Shown here one piece after another: positions 41,749-50,248 of a DNA stretch of 64,000 bases. The DNA comes from UBA11740 sp035635855. GTDB lineage: Bacteria > Acidobacteriota > Blastocatellia > Pyrinomonadales > Pyrinomonadaceae. The number at the start of each line of letters is the position of its first letter. Position 1 is the stretch's first letter. The notes below the pieces were generated by a model. It was not told where the DNA came from. It saw only the letters and a list, made by a program, of their open reading frames with translations, and ran no database searches. The stretch lies in the NCBI GenBank assembly GCA_035635855.1, contig DASQAF010000029.1, positions 62,001 to 126,000 of the forward strand. The letters are read 5' to 3'. Made by a program: the position numbers and the translations under genes.

Positions 41749-43434
41749 CTATCCCACCAGGAAGTGTAGCGTAGTCTCGCCCATCTTGATGCGATCGCCG
41801 CTGTCCAGGGCGCGCGGCTGGCGGGGCTCGAGTCGAATTACGTCATTGACCACAGTGCCGTTAACTGAACCCAGGTCTTCGACCATGAACGATTCGCCTT
41901 CACGCCAGATGCGCGCGTGACGGCGCGAGACTTTGGTTTGCGGGTCAAAGCGGGAAAGATCCACTTCCGGAAAAATGTTCGAGAGCGGATCGGTCCGCCC
42001 CACCAAATTGCTGTCCTTCTGCAAAAGAAACGAGGCATCCAACTCAGTCGTCCCGGCTACTACCAATTTCGCGGTCGCCCGCGCCGGCGTCAAATTGGCG
42101 CTGGATTCGCCCGCCTGGGGCTGACGCGAGCCGCAGTGCGCGCAGAAAATATCGTCCGCCGCGATCCGGCCGCCGCAAAATCCGCAAAAAACTATGGCCA
42201 CACGTACGGTCTCGCTACCTAACTCATAGCCGGGGGCGCCATAACTAACCTGGCCTGACCGCAACTTTTCCAAATGCGCCCCGAGTAGATCCCGAAATTC
42301 CGCGCCTGACTGGAAGCGATGTTCCGGTTTGTATTCCACCGCGCGTGTCAGAATTCGCTCCATCTCGCTCGAAAGCGCCGGGTTGATCTGGCGTGGCCGG
42401 GGATTTTTCGTGAAGTCAAAGATCAGCAGCGGATTGTCCTGTGGGTCGGATCCGGTCAACAGGTGAAACATCGTCGCGCCCAAACTGTAGATGTCTACGC
42501 GCGCATCGCCCTGTCCACTGAACAACTCGGGCGGGGCATAGCCCATCGTGCCCACCGCCGTAACACCCTTCTCTTTTTTATTCACCCAACGCGCAATTCC
42601 AAAATCGATCAGCATGATCCGGTTGCTGTTGCTGTCGATCATTAGATTGGCGGGCTTCAGATCGCGATAGATAATCGGTTGCGGCCGCGTGTGTAAATAA
42701 TGCAGAACGTCGGCGACCTGGATTCCCCACTCAGTCACCGTGGGTTCGTCGATGCGTCCGCCCGGCGCATTCCGCAGGCGCGATGACAAATCGCTGCCCG
42801 GAATGAATTTCATCACCAGATAGAAACGTTCCGACAACTCGTCATAGAAATAATCGTAGACCGTGGGAATCGAAGGGTGCTCAAGTTCGGTCAGCAGGAG
42901 CGACTCGCGTTTGAAGTCAGCGATTGCTTTTTCATGTTGCGCGTCGTCGATGTGGGCCTCGATCATTTCCTTGACGGCGCGTGCCGCTTCGCCCAGGTTG
43001 CGATCCTTGGCGAGATAAACTGCCCCCATGCCCCCGCCGCCGATCCGGCGCACGATCTCGTAACGGCTGTTCAGCACCTTGCCTTCGTTCAGGGCCTTGG
43101 GCTGGGCTCCTTTTCTCTGGGTGCCGTCAGCACGCGAAGTCTTTGACGAAAGCTCTTTGCTCGCAGCGATCTCGCCGGTATTCGGGGCCACTTCCTCGGG
43201 CACTGCTTTTCCTCCGGCCTCGGTGGAGCTCCAGGTGCTGCCGCCGTCAGACAGGTTTTCCGAATAGTCCGTGACCACTCCTCGATGCTCCTCGGTTACT
43301 TCCTCGATGTCGTCGCCAGCAGCAGCGTGCTTAGCAACCACAGGAGTATCATCGCGCTGCCGACGCGCGCCGCAGCTGCCACAAAAGTTTTCGCCGGGCG
43401 CTATCTCGGCGCCACATTCACCACAGAGGGTCAT
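41749..43434 (-). CDS. Ser/Thr protein kinase with zinc ribbons and FHA domain
   Basis: 561 residues. A zinc ribbon with four cysteines opens the protein (CGECG ... CGSCG, residues 4-22). A low-complexity linker leads to the kinase domain (about 124-395): G-loop IGGGGMGAVY (131-140), lysine K155 in AVKEM, catalytic loop IIYRDLKPANLM (aspartate 258) and DFG (277-279). A second zinc ribbon (FCGFCGGRIAADDIFCAHCG) and an FHA domain follow (about 465-560, NLVGRTDPLS and DLGSVNGTVVND). The catalytic residues are intact, so it is an active kinase whose FHA would bind its own or a partner's phosphothreonine. Its neighbours suggest a signalling module with the PP2C phosphatase. Confidence 0.93.
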   Translation of the reverse strand: MTLCGECGAEIAPGENFCGSCGARRQRDDTPVVAKHAAAGDDIEEVTEEHRGVVTDYSENLSDGGSTWSSTEAGGKAVPEEVAPNTGEIAASKELSSKTSRADGTQRKGAQPKALNEGKVLNSRYEIVRRIGGGGMGAVYLAKDRNLGEAARAVKEMIEAHIDDAQHEKAIADFKRESLLLTELEHPSIPTVYDYFYDELSERFYLVMKFIPGSDLSSRLRNAPGGRIDEPTVTEWGIQVADVLHYLHTRPQPIIYRDLKPANLMIDSNSNRIMLIDFGIARWVNKKEKGVTAVGTMGYAPPELFSGQGDARVDIYSLGATMFHLLTGSDPQDNPLLIFDFTKNPRPRQINPALSSEMERILTRAVEYKPEHRFQSGAEFRDLLGAHLEKLRSGQVSYGAPGYELGSETVRVAIVFCGFCGGRIAADDIFCAHCGSRQPQAGESSANLTPARATAKLVVAGTTELDASFLLQKDSNLVGRTDPLSNIFPEVDLSRFDPQTKVSRRHARIWREGESFMVEDLGSVNGTVVNDVIRLEPRQPRALDSGDRIKMGETTLHFLVG

Positions 43435-43474
43435 TTCACAGTTACAGGAGGAGCGAAAAAAGCCAGGAGATCAC

Positions 43475-44080
43475 TTACTTCAATCTCGACGCTTTCGAGT
43501 CCGACTTAGTGACGCGAAAACGCAAGAACGTTTTACCGACGATAATCTCATCGCCGTCCTTCAGCGGATGGCGTTCGCCGGAAGCCAGTCGATGCCCACG
43601 GTTTACAAAGGTCCCGTTCGTCGATCCCAGATCTTCAATTAAGTAATGTCCGTCGCGCAGTGAAATACGCGCATGACGCCGCGATACTTTCGCCTCGGGG
43701 TCGTCAGTGTCCAAATCGACATCTGGAAAAACCCCACCATCCGCATCCCAACGACCGATGTTTGCGTCCCGGTCACTCAAGGGAAACTGTTTGCCGGCAG
43801 AACTGCCGCGCTCGATTACCAGCGTCGCGTGCACCCGATGGTCCGCAACGACCAGCGGTGCGGAAGTTCTCTCCTCTAAAATCATGGCAGCACTCGGGGG
43901 CGCTGTTGATGGAACACCTGCCTGGGCTTCTTCCCGGATCCCACGATCAGATCCGTTACTTTGGGGACGGGAAACCATCTCGCCCGCTCCTCCTCCCAAC
44001 CACAGCGCCGTTCCGCACTCGTCACAATATCGCGAGCCCGCCGGGTTTCCGGTTCCACACCTTTCGCAAATCGTCATCAC
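43475..44080 (-). CDS. Zinc-ribbon FHA-domain protein
   Basis: 201 residues. The N-terminus has a zinc ribbon (CERCGTGN ... YCDECGTALW, residues 5-27) and, after a Ser/Pro/Ala linker, a C-terminal FHA domain (about 85-195) with LVIERGSSAGKQFPLS, SRRHARISLRDGHY and EDLGSTNGTFVN. No catalytic domain is present. It is probably a phosphopeptide-binding substrate or partner of the kinase encoded 40 bp downstream. The two FHA domains are paralogous in sequence (EVDL/DVDL and DPQTKVSRRHAR/DPEAKVSRRHAR), pointing to duplication. Confidence 0.9.
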   Translation of the reverse strand: MMTICERCGTGNPAGSRYCDECGTALWLGGGAGEMVSRPQSNGSDRGIREEAQAGVPSTAPPSAAMILEERTSAPLVVADHRVHATLVIERGSSAGKQFPLSDRDANIGRWDADGGVFPDVDLDTDDPEAKVSRRHARISLRDGHYLIEDLGSTNGTFVNRGHRLASGERHPLKDGDEIIVGKTFLRFRVTKSDSKASRLK

Positions 44081-44474
44081 CTAAGGTCCTCGCGCAAGAC
44101 ACGACCAGCTATCCGAAGTGCGCGGGAGGATATCTTAACGCGAAACAGTTGACCGCGCCAACGAGGTTGAATCATCGCTCAACCCTCGAGTCCAGCGCCT
44201 TTGTTGGGTTTCTCAAGTCAGAAAAAGCCGGCTAAAGTCCCCGCCCTGCCCACACGCACACAAACCAGGCCGGTTCGCATAGCCTAACAGGTTTCTGCTG
44301 TCCTGCTCTCTTCGCTTATAATTCGTTGCGACAGCGAGATTTCTTTGAAACCGGGCGCACGTTTTCAACGTAAAAACATCTTCGAGCCAGAACTAATTGT
44401 GGCGCGCGGTATCTAATCTGACAATAGAGACCGACCCTGACCTAAATCAAACTAACGTAAGGATCTGAAACTCA
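44081..44474. other. Intergenic region between divergent genes, with a candidate -10 box
   Basis: A gap of about 390 bp between the zinc-ribbon-FHA gene (minus) and the MacA-like gene (plus). A perfect TATAAT lies at 44317-44322 on the + strand, with only a weak -35 (tttctg) about 19 bp upstream. It would give a leader of about 150 nt for the exporter operon. No repeat or gene was seen in the rest. Confidence 0.45.
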
Positions 44475-45953
44475 ATGGCCCTCAGTCGAAAGAAAAAAAT
44501 CATTATCCTCGTAGCCGGAGTCGCGGTGTTGGCACTGATTGTGATCATCAGCGTGGTGGCGACCCGCAAAGACGAGCCCGAAGTCACTACCGTAAAAATT
44601 GATGTACGTCCCGAACTGCGCTCGACCGTGACGGCCTCAGGCGAGGTCCGTCCCGTTCGGTACATCAAACTGACGAGTGAGGTTCAGGGCCGCATTCAGG
44701 AGATTTATGTAAACGCCGGTGATCAGGTTACCAAAGGCCAGTCGTTGGTGCGCATCGATCCCACCCAGCTTCAGTCGAATCAGGAAGCGCAATTCGCCGC
44801 TACCCAAGCTTCGATTAATGACGTCCAGAGCGCTCGCAATGGCGTGGCCTCGGCCCAGCAAAGCCTGGTCGTCGCCGAAGCCGCTGTGTCGCAGGCCAGG
44901 CAACAGATCGTGAGCGCCGAGATCGAACTGAAAACTGCCGAACGCGAGCTGAAACGAGTCACCAATCTGGTTGAATCCAACGTACTCTCCCGCTCGGAAT
45001 ACGATGCCGCCCGTGATCGTTACGATCAGGCGAAAGCCAAGCTCCAGGCGCAAAACATCGCAGTGAAGGAAGCGGTCGAACGTGCCAACCAGCAGCGCGT
45101 GGCCGTGAAAGAAGCGCAGACAAATGTGAAGACGAGCGAAGCGCGCGCCAATCAGCAGCAGGCATTCCTGCGCGGCCAGTCCAGCCAGCGCGAGAAAGCC
45201 ACACAATATTCACCGTTGAATGGGGTCGTGGCCGACATTCCCACGCGGGTCGGAGAATTTGCCGTTGCCGGGCTGTCCACGACGCCCCTTATGACCATCG
45301 CCGACATGTCGACCATCAACGTTGAGGTCAATGTCGACGAAACGGAAATTGCCAACGTTGATGTGGGACAAGCGGCCAAGGTGAAAGTGGACGCGCTCGG
45401 CGAGAAGGAAATCACTGCCGTGGTCACGCAGAAGAACCCGCTCGCCGTCTCCAAGTCCGACACTACCGGCGGTCTCTCAAATCGCGTCAACGTCCAGGAG
45501 GCCAAAGAGTTCAAGGTGACTATAGAACTCAGGGACATAGGCGATGATGTGCGCGCCAAGCTCCGTCCGGGGATGAGCGCCACGGCAACGATCACCACCA
45601 AGACCAAGAACAACGTAATCGCCGTCCCGTTACAGGCAATTGTGGAAAAAGCGCCGCCGGCGCCTTCGCCAGGACCGTCGATTGCCAGTAGCGCGCCTAC
45701 GCCTCAGGGTGAAAAGCCGAAGGAACAGAAGGGCGTTTACATTCTGGATAAGAACAACAAGGTGAAGTTCCTCGAGGTCACTACCGGAATTACCGGCGAG
45801 TCCGACATTGAGATTGTCAGCGGCTTACAAGCCGGCACTGAAGTCATTACCGGGCCCAGTCGCGTTTTGAAAACCTTGAAGGACGGAACGTCCGTCAAGC
45901 GCCAGGCCCGCGGTGCTTCCGGCGCAAATGCCAACGCCGGCGGAGGTAGCTAA
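44475..45953 (+). CDS. MacA-like periplasmic adaptor (HlyD/RND membrane fusion protein)
   Basis: 492 residues. One N-terminal membrane helix follows a basic start (KKKIIILVAGVAVLALIVII). A lipoyl/barrel-sandwich half (YIKLTSEVQGRIQEIYVNAGD) precedes a long coiled-coil hairpin of repeated Ala/Gln/Glu heptads (about 110-265). The second lipoyl half follows (YSPLNGVVADIPTRVGEFA), then beta-barrel and membrane-proximal domains. The C-terminal part has a Pro-rich insertion (PPAPSPGPSIASSAP). The length fits the MacA type. It is the first gene of an ABC exporter operon and overlaps the next gene by one base (taatg). Confidence 0.93.
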   Translation: MALSRKKKIIILVAGVAVLALIVIISVVATRKDEPEVTTVKIDVRPELRSTVTASGEVRPVRYIKLTSEVQGRIQEIYVNAGDQVTKGQSLVRIDPTQLQSNQEAQFAATQASINDVQSARNGVASAQQSLVVAEAAVSQARQQIVSAEIELKTAERELKRVTNLVESNVLSRSEYDAARDRYDQAKAKLQAQNIAVKEAVERANQQRVAVKEAQTNVKTSEARANQQQAFLRGQSSQREKATQYSPLNGVVADIPTRVGEFAVAGLSTTPLMTIADMSTINVEVNVDETEIANVDVGQAAKVKVDALGEKEITAVVTQKNPLAVSKSDTTGGLSNRVNVQEAKEFKVTIELRDIGDDVRAKLRPGMSATATITTKTKNNVIAVPLQAIVEKAPPAPSPGPSIASSAPTPQGEKPKEQKGVYILDKNNKVKFLEVTTGITGESDIEIVSGLQAGTEVITGPSRVLKTLKDGTSVKRQARGASGANANAGGGS

Positions 45954-46720
45954 TGACCGAAGCGACCGTCGCCACATCTGAAACTTCTTCCGGCGTAGTC
46001 GTCCAACCGAAGTTGACCGCAGACGACAGCAGGAAAGACCTGCTGATCGCGATGCGCGACATCTGGAAAACGTATGACATGGGCGCTGAGAAAGTGCATG
46101 CGCTTCATGGCGTTTCCTTTGACGTGCGGCGCGGCGAATATCTGGCCATCACCGGGCCCTCCGGTTCCGGCAAGTCGACGCTGATGAATCTGATTGGCTG
46201 TCTCGACACTCCTTCGCAGGGACAGTACTGGCTCAACGGAAAGAACGTTTCGGAAATGGACGACGATGAGCTGGCGCGCATTCGTAATCAGGAAGTCGGT
46301 TTCGTTTTTCAAACATTCAATCTGCTGGCGCGCGCCACCGCGCTGCATAACGTCGAGCTGCCGCTGATCTATGGCGGCATTCCGGGTTCGAAGCGGAAAG
46401 AGATGGCGATGACAGCGCTCGGCGCCGTCGATCTTACCGATCGCATGACGCACCGGCCCAACGAACTCTCCGGCGGCCAGCGCCAGCGCGTGGCTATCGC
46501 GCGTGCGCTGGTGAATCATCCTTCGATCCTGCTGGCCGACGAACCAACCGGCGCGCTGGATACGGCCACCAGCTATGACATCATGAACCTGTTCGAAAAA
46601 CTGTACGAAGACGGCAACACCATCATCCTGGTCACGCACGAGCACGACATCGCAGCTCGAGCACGCCGAATCATCTCGATCCGCGACGGGCTGATCGAAA
46701 AAGACGAGCGGGTTAGATAG
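45953..46720 (+). CDS. MacB/LolD-type ABC transporter ATPase
   Basis: 255-residue nucleotide-binding protein. Walker A is GPSGSGKST (about residues 65-73), the Q-loop is VGFVFQTFNLL, the ABC signature is LSGGQRQRVAIARAL and Walker B is ILLADEPTGALD, with the H-loop in LVTHEHDIAA. The N-terminal 30 residues precede the core. LolD/MacB ATPases drive FtsX-like permeases for lipoprotein or efflux transport. It is the only ATPase of this operon and precedes four permease genes. Confidence 0.95.
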   Translation: MTEATVATSETSSGVVVQPKLTADDSRKDLLIAMRDIWKTYDMGAEKVHALHGVSFDVRRGEYLAITGPSGSGKSTLMNLIGCLDTPSQGQYWLNGKNVSEMDDDELARIRNQEVGFVFQTFNLLARATALHNVELPLIYGGIPGSKRKEMAMTALGAVDLTDRMTHRPNELSGGQRQRVAIARALVNHPSILLADEPTGALDTATSYDIMNLFEKLYEDGNTIILVTHEHDIAARARRIISIRDGLIEKDERVR

Positions 46721-46731
46721 GAGGCGCTGCG

Positions 46732-48069
46732 ATGTCCCCCGGCAGCGAACCAATCGCGGAGCCTCCCGTCCGCCGCTTCGGTCGACGATTTGTCCTGCCC
46801 GCGCGAATTCCTTCCTTTCCTGTCTTTCGCGTGGCCGCCATCTGGGAAGCGTTCCTGGTTGCCGCCTCTAGTCTTCGCCAAAACAAACTACGCACGGGGC
46901 TGACCTTGATCGGCATTATCGTGGGGGTGACTGCGGTGATCGCTGTCGTGACAATCATCAAAGGCCTGGATCAGACCGTCGCTTCGACTTTTTCTTCACA
47001 GGGTTCCACGGTCTTCACGATTTCCAAAAGGCCGCAGGTGATTACCTCTCGCGAAGACTTCATCAAATTTAACAAGCGCAAGGACGTCGTCCGCGAAGAT
47101 GCCGAGGCCGTCTTTCGTTCGTGCACGGCGTGCTGGCGCACCGGCATTGCCGCGAACAGCTTTGAAATAGCCAAGCATGGCGATCAGAAATTTGAAGGGG
47201 TACGCCTGCGCGCGATTATGCCCGCGGCTATGTTCGACATCGACGGCGTCTCGATCGATGTCGGCCGCCTTTGGACCGAAACTGAAAGTTCCGCCGCCCG
47301 CGAAGTTTGCGTCGTCGGAGTTGACGTCGTAACAAACCTGTTTCCGGATCTGCCGCTGGATCGCTCTATAGGCCAGGACATTTGGGTTGCCGGACACAAG
47401 TACACAATTATTGGCGTGCTCCAGGCATTGGGAAAGATTTTTGGCGCCTCGCGTGACAACGTGATCTATATTCCGTACGCGAATTTCGAGAAGAATTTTG
47501 GCGCGCACAACTCGCTGGTCGTCTTTGTCCAGACGCAAACAGCGCCGCAGCTCGAGCAGGCCGAAGACCAGGCCCGGGCAATCATGCGCAACCGTCGGGG
47601 CAGGACATTTCGCGACGAAGACGATGGGTTTGCGCTCGAGACCCAGGATGTCTTTCTGAATCTCTACAAAAGCGCGACTTCAAACATTTACATTGTGACG
47701 ATTGGCGTCTCGGCGATTTCACTGGTGGTCGGCGGAATCGTGGTGATGAACATCATGCTGGTTTCAGTCACTGAGCGGACCAAGGAGATCGGCATTCGCA
47801 AAGCGGTAGGCGCGCGCCGGAAAGACATCCTGACGCAATTCTTGATCGAAGCTGTTACTGTTACGGCGATTGGAGGTGCGCTCGGGGTCCTGAGCGGGTT
47901 CGGGGTGGCCTGGCTGATTGCTTTGCTGATCGGTTTCCCTTTACTTTTCAGTGTCTGGTCGGCGGTCCTGGGCGTCAGCATGTCGTCTCTGGTAGGCATC
48001 ATTAGCGGTTTGTGGCCGGCCTGGCGAGCGGCGAAGCTGGATCCGATTGAAGCGTTAAGAGCGGAATAG
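46732..48069 (+). CDS. MacB-type ABC permease
   Basis: 445-residue permease with the MacB periplasmic domain between helix 1 (LTLIGIIVGVTAVIAVVTII) and three C-terminal FtsX helices. The family end motif is present (LWPAWRAAKLDPIEALRAE). An N-terminal Pro/Arg-rich extension of about 40 residues is longer than in the sister genes. It starts 12 bp after the ATPase gene. The operon is then interrupted by a REP/transposase element (48091-48810). Confidence 0.93.
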   Translation: MSPGSEPIAEPPVRRFGRRFVLPARIPSFPVFRVAAIWEAFLVAASSLRQNKLRTGLTLIGIIVGVTAVIAVVTIIKGLDQTVASTFSSQGSTVFTISKRPQVITSREDFIKFNKRKDVVREDAEAVFRSCTACWRTGIAANSFEIAKHGDQKFEGVRLRAIMPAAMFDIDGVSIDVGRLWTETESSAAREVCVVGVDVVTNLFPDLPLDRSIGQDIWVAGHKYTIIGVLQALGKIFGASRDNVIYIPYANFEKNFGAHNSLVVFVQTQTAPQLEQAEDQARAIMRNRRGRTFRDEDDGFALETQDVFLNLYKSATSNIYIVTIGVSAISLVVGGIVVMNIMLVSVTERTKEIGIRKAVGARRKDILTQFLIEAVTVTAIGGALGVLSGFGVAWLIALLIGFPLLFSVWSAVLGVSMSSLVGIISGLWPAWRAAKLDPIEALRAE

Positions 48070-48090
48070 TGGAAGAAAGCGCATCTCGGC

Positions 48091-48810
48091 TGGAGCGCGG
48101 GCATCCCTGCCCGCCTGAGCGCGCCGCGCGAAAAGAGTTGTGAGTGACACAGTCGATTACAAACCAGCGGGATGGCACAGTCGTGGCTATCTTCCCCACT
48201 TCGATGTTGGGGAAGTGTTTCAATCGATTACCTTTCGCTTATTTGACTCGATGCCGCAGAGCTTATTAACAAAGTGGCGGGAAGAATTGACTCATGAATC
48301 ACGAGATTTCGAAGATGAGTTACGATGGCGCATCGAGGGCTACTTGGATAGGGGTTACGGAGTCTGTCATCTCGCGGACACCAGGATCGCGAGTATCGTC
48401 CAGAACGCTTTGCTTCATTTTGATAGCGAGCGCTACCGTTTATCTGCATGGGTCGTGATGCCGAATCATGTACACTTACTTGCGGCTCCGTGCTATGGGC
48501 ATTCTCTCTCGAAAATTATGCATTCGCTCAAGTCTTATACCGCTCAAGAAGCGAACAACACTCTTCAAGCAAAGGGACGTTTTTGGTTTGAGGATTATTT
48601 TGACCGTTACATTCGAAACGCCAAACACTTTGAAAATGCCGTTAGCTATATCGAGAATAATCCGGTAAGGGCAGGCTTGTGCGCGACTCCGGGAGAATGG
48701 CGTTTTGGCAGTGCGTGGTTTCGCGCTCGTTCAGCGAATGCTTCGCGAGGTTAGACTGCAAGACACAGTTCGCGCTCCGCGCTCAGGCGGGCAGGGATGC
48801 CCGCGCTCCA
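48091..48810. mobile_element. REP-flanked transposase unit (perfect 33-bp inverted REPs)
   Basis: The 33-bp sequence at 48091-48123 (tggagcgcgggcatccctgc...) and that at 48778-48810 are perfect reverse complements. Each can fold internally (gcgggca/tgcccgc). They enclose a complete REP-associated tyrosine transposase gene. A diverged third copy lies at 54842-54873. The unit sits between two permease genes of the exporter operon, 22 bp after one and 17 bp before the next. Confidence 0.9.
48140..48754 (+). CDS. REP-associated tyrosine transposase (RAYT, Y1 HUH family)
   Basis: 204-residue transposase that, in relatives, nicks and moves single-stranded REP hairpins. The HUH motif is H110-V-H112 in VVMPNHVHLLAAP, and the catalytic tyrosine is Y170 in FENAVSYIENNPVRAGL. 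Both motifs and the DYFDRYIRN segment match the family. GTG at 48140 is the start. All key residues are intact, in contrast to the broken copy at 1960-2409, which belongs to a different subgroup (shorter, with HIH). It is flanked by perfect inverted REPs, its likely substrates. Confidence 0.93.
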   Translation: MSDTVDYKPAGWHSRGYLPHFDVGEVFQSITFRLFDSMPQSLLTKWREELTHESRDFEDELRWRIEGYLDRGYGVCHLADTRIASIVQNALLHFDSERYRLSAWVVMPNHVHLLAAPCYGHSLSKIMHSLKSYTAQEANNTLQAKGRFWFEDYFDRYIRNAKHFENAVSYIENNPVRAGLCATPGEWRFGSAWFRARSANASRG

Positions 48811-48826
48811 TTAAGGAGCGTAAGCA

Positions 48827-50068
48827 ATGAATTTCGCTGACGTAAGAGAATCCGCCTACATGGCTTTCGACACCGTGCGCACCAACAAGCTGCGCTCGAT
48901 GCTGACGATTCTCGGTGTGAGTGTGGGCGTGATCACCGTCGTCTTCATGGTGTCGATCATACAGGGGCTTAACAAAGCTTTCGCGGAACAGATTGAAGCG
49001 TTGGGCTCAAACTCAATTTGGGCGACGAAGTTCGATCCCAGCTTTGGCCATCAGCCAAATTCAGAAGAACTGCATCGCAAAGAACTCAACCTCGAAGACG
49101 CCGACGCGATTCGTCGGGAAGCGCCTTCGGTGTTGAGCGTCTCTCCACTCTATCGCAAGATTGCCGAGACGGTGCGGTTTGAAGACAAGCAGAGCGACAC
49201 TCCGATCCTGCTCGGGGTCACGCCGTATTACGAATTCACGCAATCAAGCTATGTCGGCCGCGGCCGCTTCATCACGGATCTGGACGTTCAGGAAAAGTCC
49301 AACGTCTGCGTGGTCGGCCAGGATTTGGTGCGGGCCCTTTTTCCATTCACGGATCCGCTGGGAAAAGAAGTAAAGATTGCCGGCCGGCCCTTTCGCGTCA
49401 TTGGCGTGATGGAGCCATTGGGAAACTTTCTTGGCCAGTCGCGCGACAATTCGATCTTCATTCCCATCAAGACGTTTGAAAAGTACTACCCCGAGCTGCA
49501 TTTTCCCGAGAGCATCTACGTCATCATTGTCCGGCCCGTATCGCGCGCCTACGTCAAGTCCGCGGTCGATGAGATGACCGACATCCTGCGCCGCCGGCGA
49601 CGTGTGCCCATCGGAGCGACGAATAACTTTGGCATCTCTTCACAGGACGCGCTGCTGGATGTCTACAATCAACTTACCGGCGCGACTTATCTGGTGCTGA
49701 CCGCGATTTCGTTCGTGGCGCTGATGATTGGAGGCATTGGGGTGATGAACATCATGCTGGTGTCGGTTACTGAACGGACGAAGGAGATTGGGTTGCGCAA
49801 AGCTGTGGGCGCGACACGTCTGAATATTCTTTCGCAATTTTTGATCGAAGCCGTGGTGCTGACAGCTATCGGCGGCCTGGTCGGACTGGCGATCGGCGAA
49901 CTAGCCAGTATTCTGATGAACAAGTACTCGCCCTTGCCGGCGTTCGTTCCGGTGTGGGCCATAGTCGTGGGCGTAGGAATCTCAGCCGCCGTCGGAATCA
50001 TCTTCGGATTATGGCCGGCGTGGAAGGCAGCGCGGCTGGATCCTATTGAGTCGCTACGGTACGAATGA
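48827..50068 (+). CDS. MacB-type ABC permease
   Basis: 413-residue permease. Helix 1 is SMLTILGVSVGVITVVFMVSII, a periplasmic MacB core domain spans about 45-280, and three C-terminal helices end with LWPAWKAARLDPIESLRYE. It lies just after the REP/transposase unit; the right REP ends 17 bp before the ATG, and the ribosome-binding site aaggagcg lies between them. It probably remains part of the exporter operon, but it may need readthrough of the REP hairpin. Confidence 0.93.
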   Translation: MNFADVRESAYMAFDTVRTNKLRSMLTILGVSVGVITVVFMVSIIQGLNKAFAEQIEALGSNSIWATKFDPSFGHQPNSEELHRKELNLEDADAIRREAPSVLSVSPLYRKIAETVRFEDKQSDTPILLGVTPYYEFTQSSYVGRGRFITDLDVQEKSNVCVVGQDLVRALFPFTDPLGKEVKIAGRPFRVIGVMEPLGNFLGQSRDNSIFIPIKTFEKYYPELHFPESIYVIIVRPVSRAYVKSAVDEMTDILRRRRRVPIGATNNFGISSQDALLDVYNQLTGATYLVLTAISFVALMIGGIGVMNIMLVSVTERTKEIGLRKAVGATRLNILSQFLIEAVVLTAIGGLVGLAIGELASILMNKYSPLPAFVPVWAIVVGVGISAAVGIIFGLWPAWKAARLDPIESLRYE

Positions 50069-50076
50069 AGGAGGGC

Positions 50077-50207
50077 AGGGCTTAGAGCTTAGTATTTAGA
50101 GCTTTGGACTTGGTAGAGAATTTGGAATCTTTGGCCAAAGCTCTACACTCGAAGCTCGAAGCTCGAAGCTCTACACTCGAAGCTCGAAGCTTTAAGCCCT
50201 AAGCTCT
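50077..50207. repeat. Tandem and inverted repeat in the permease operon
   Basis: The outer arms agggcttagagctt (50077-50090) and aagccctaagctct (50194-50207) pair. Inside, the unit ctctacactcgaagctcgaa occurs twice 28 bp apart (from 50141 and 50169), with smaller cgaagct repeats. It occupies the 180-bp gap between two permease genes. It is not a CRISPR array: no uniform repeat-spacer pattern. Confidence 0.7.
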
Positions 50208-50248
50208 CAAAGCGTAACCAAATCCTCTGTAGGCCGTATTAACTAACA

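Noticed and set aside
45950..46753. Antisense reading frame opposite the ABC ATPase gene
   Set aside because: Shadow of the ATPase; its residues mirror Walker and signature codons.
50077..50207. Possible CRISPR array
   Set aside because: Units are unequal, there are no spacers of constant length, and an inverted outer pair is present; it is an ordinary tandem/inverted repeat.
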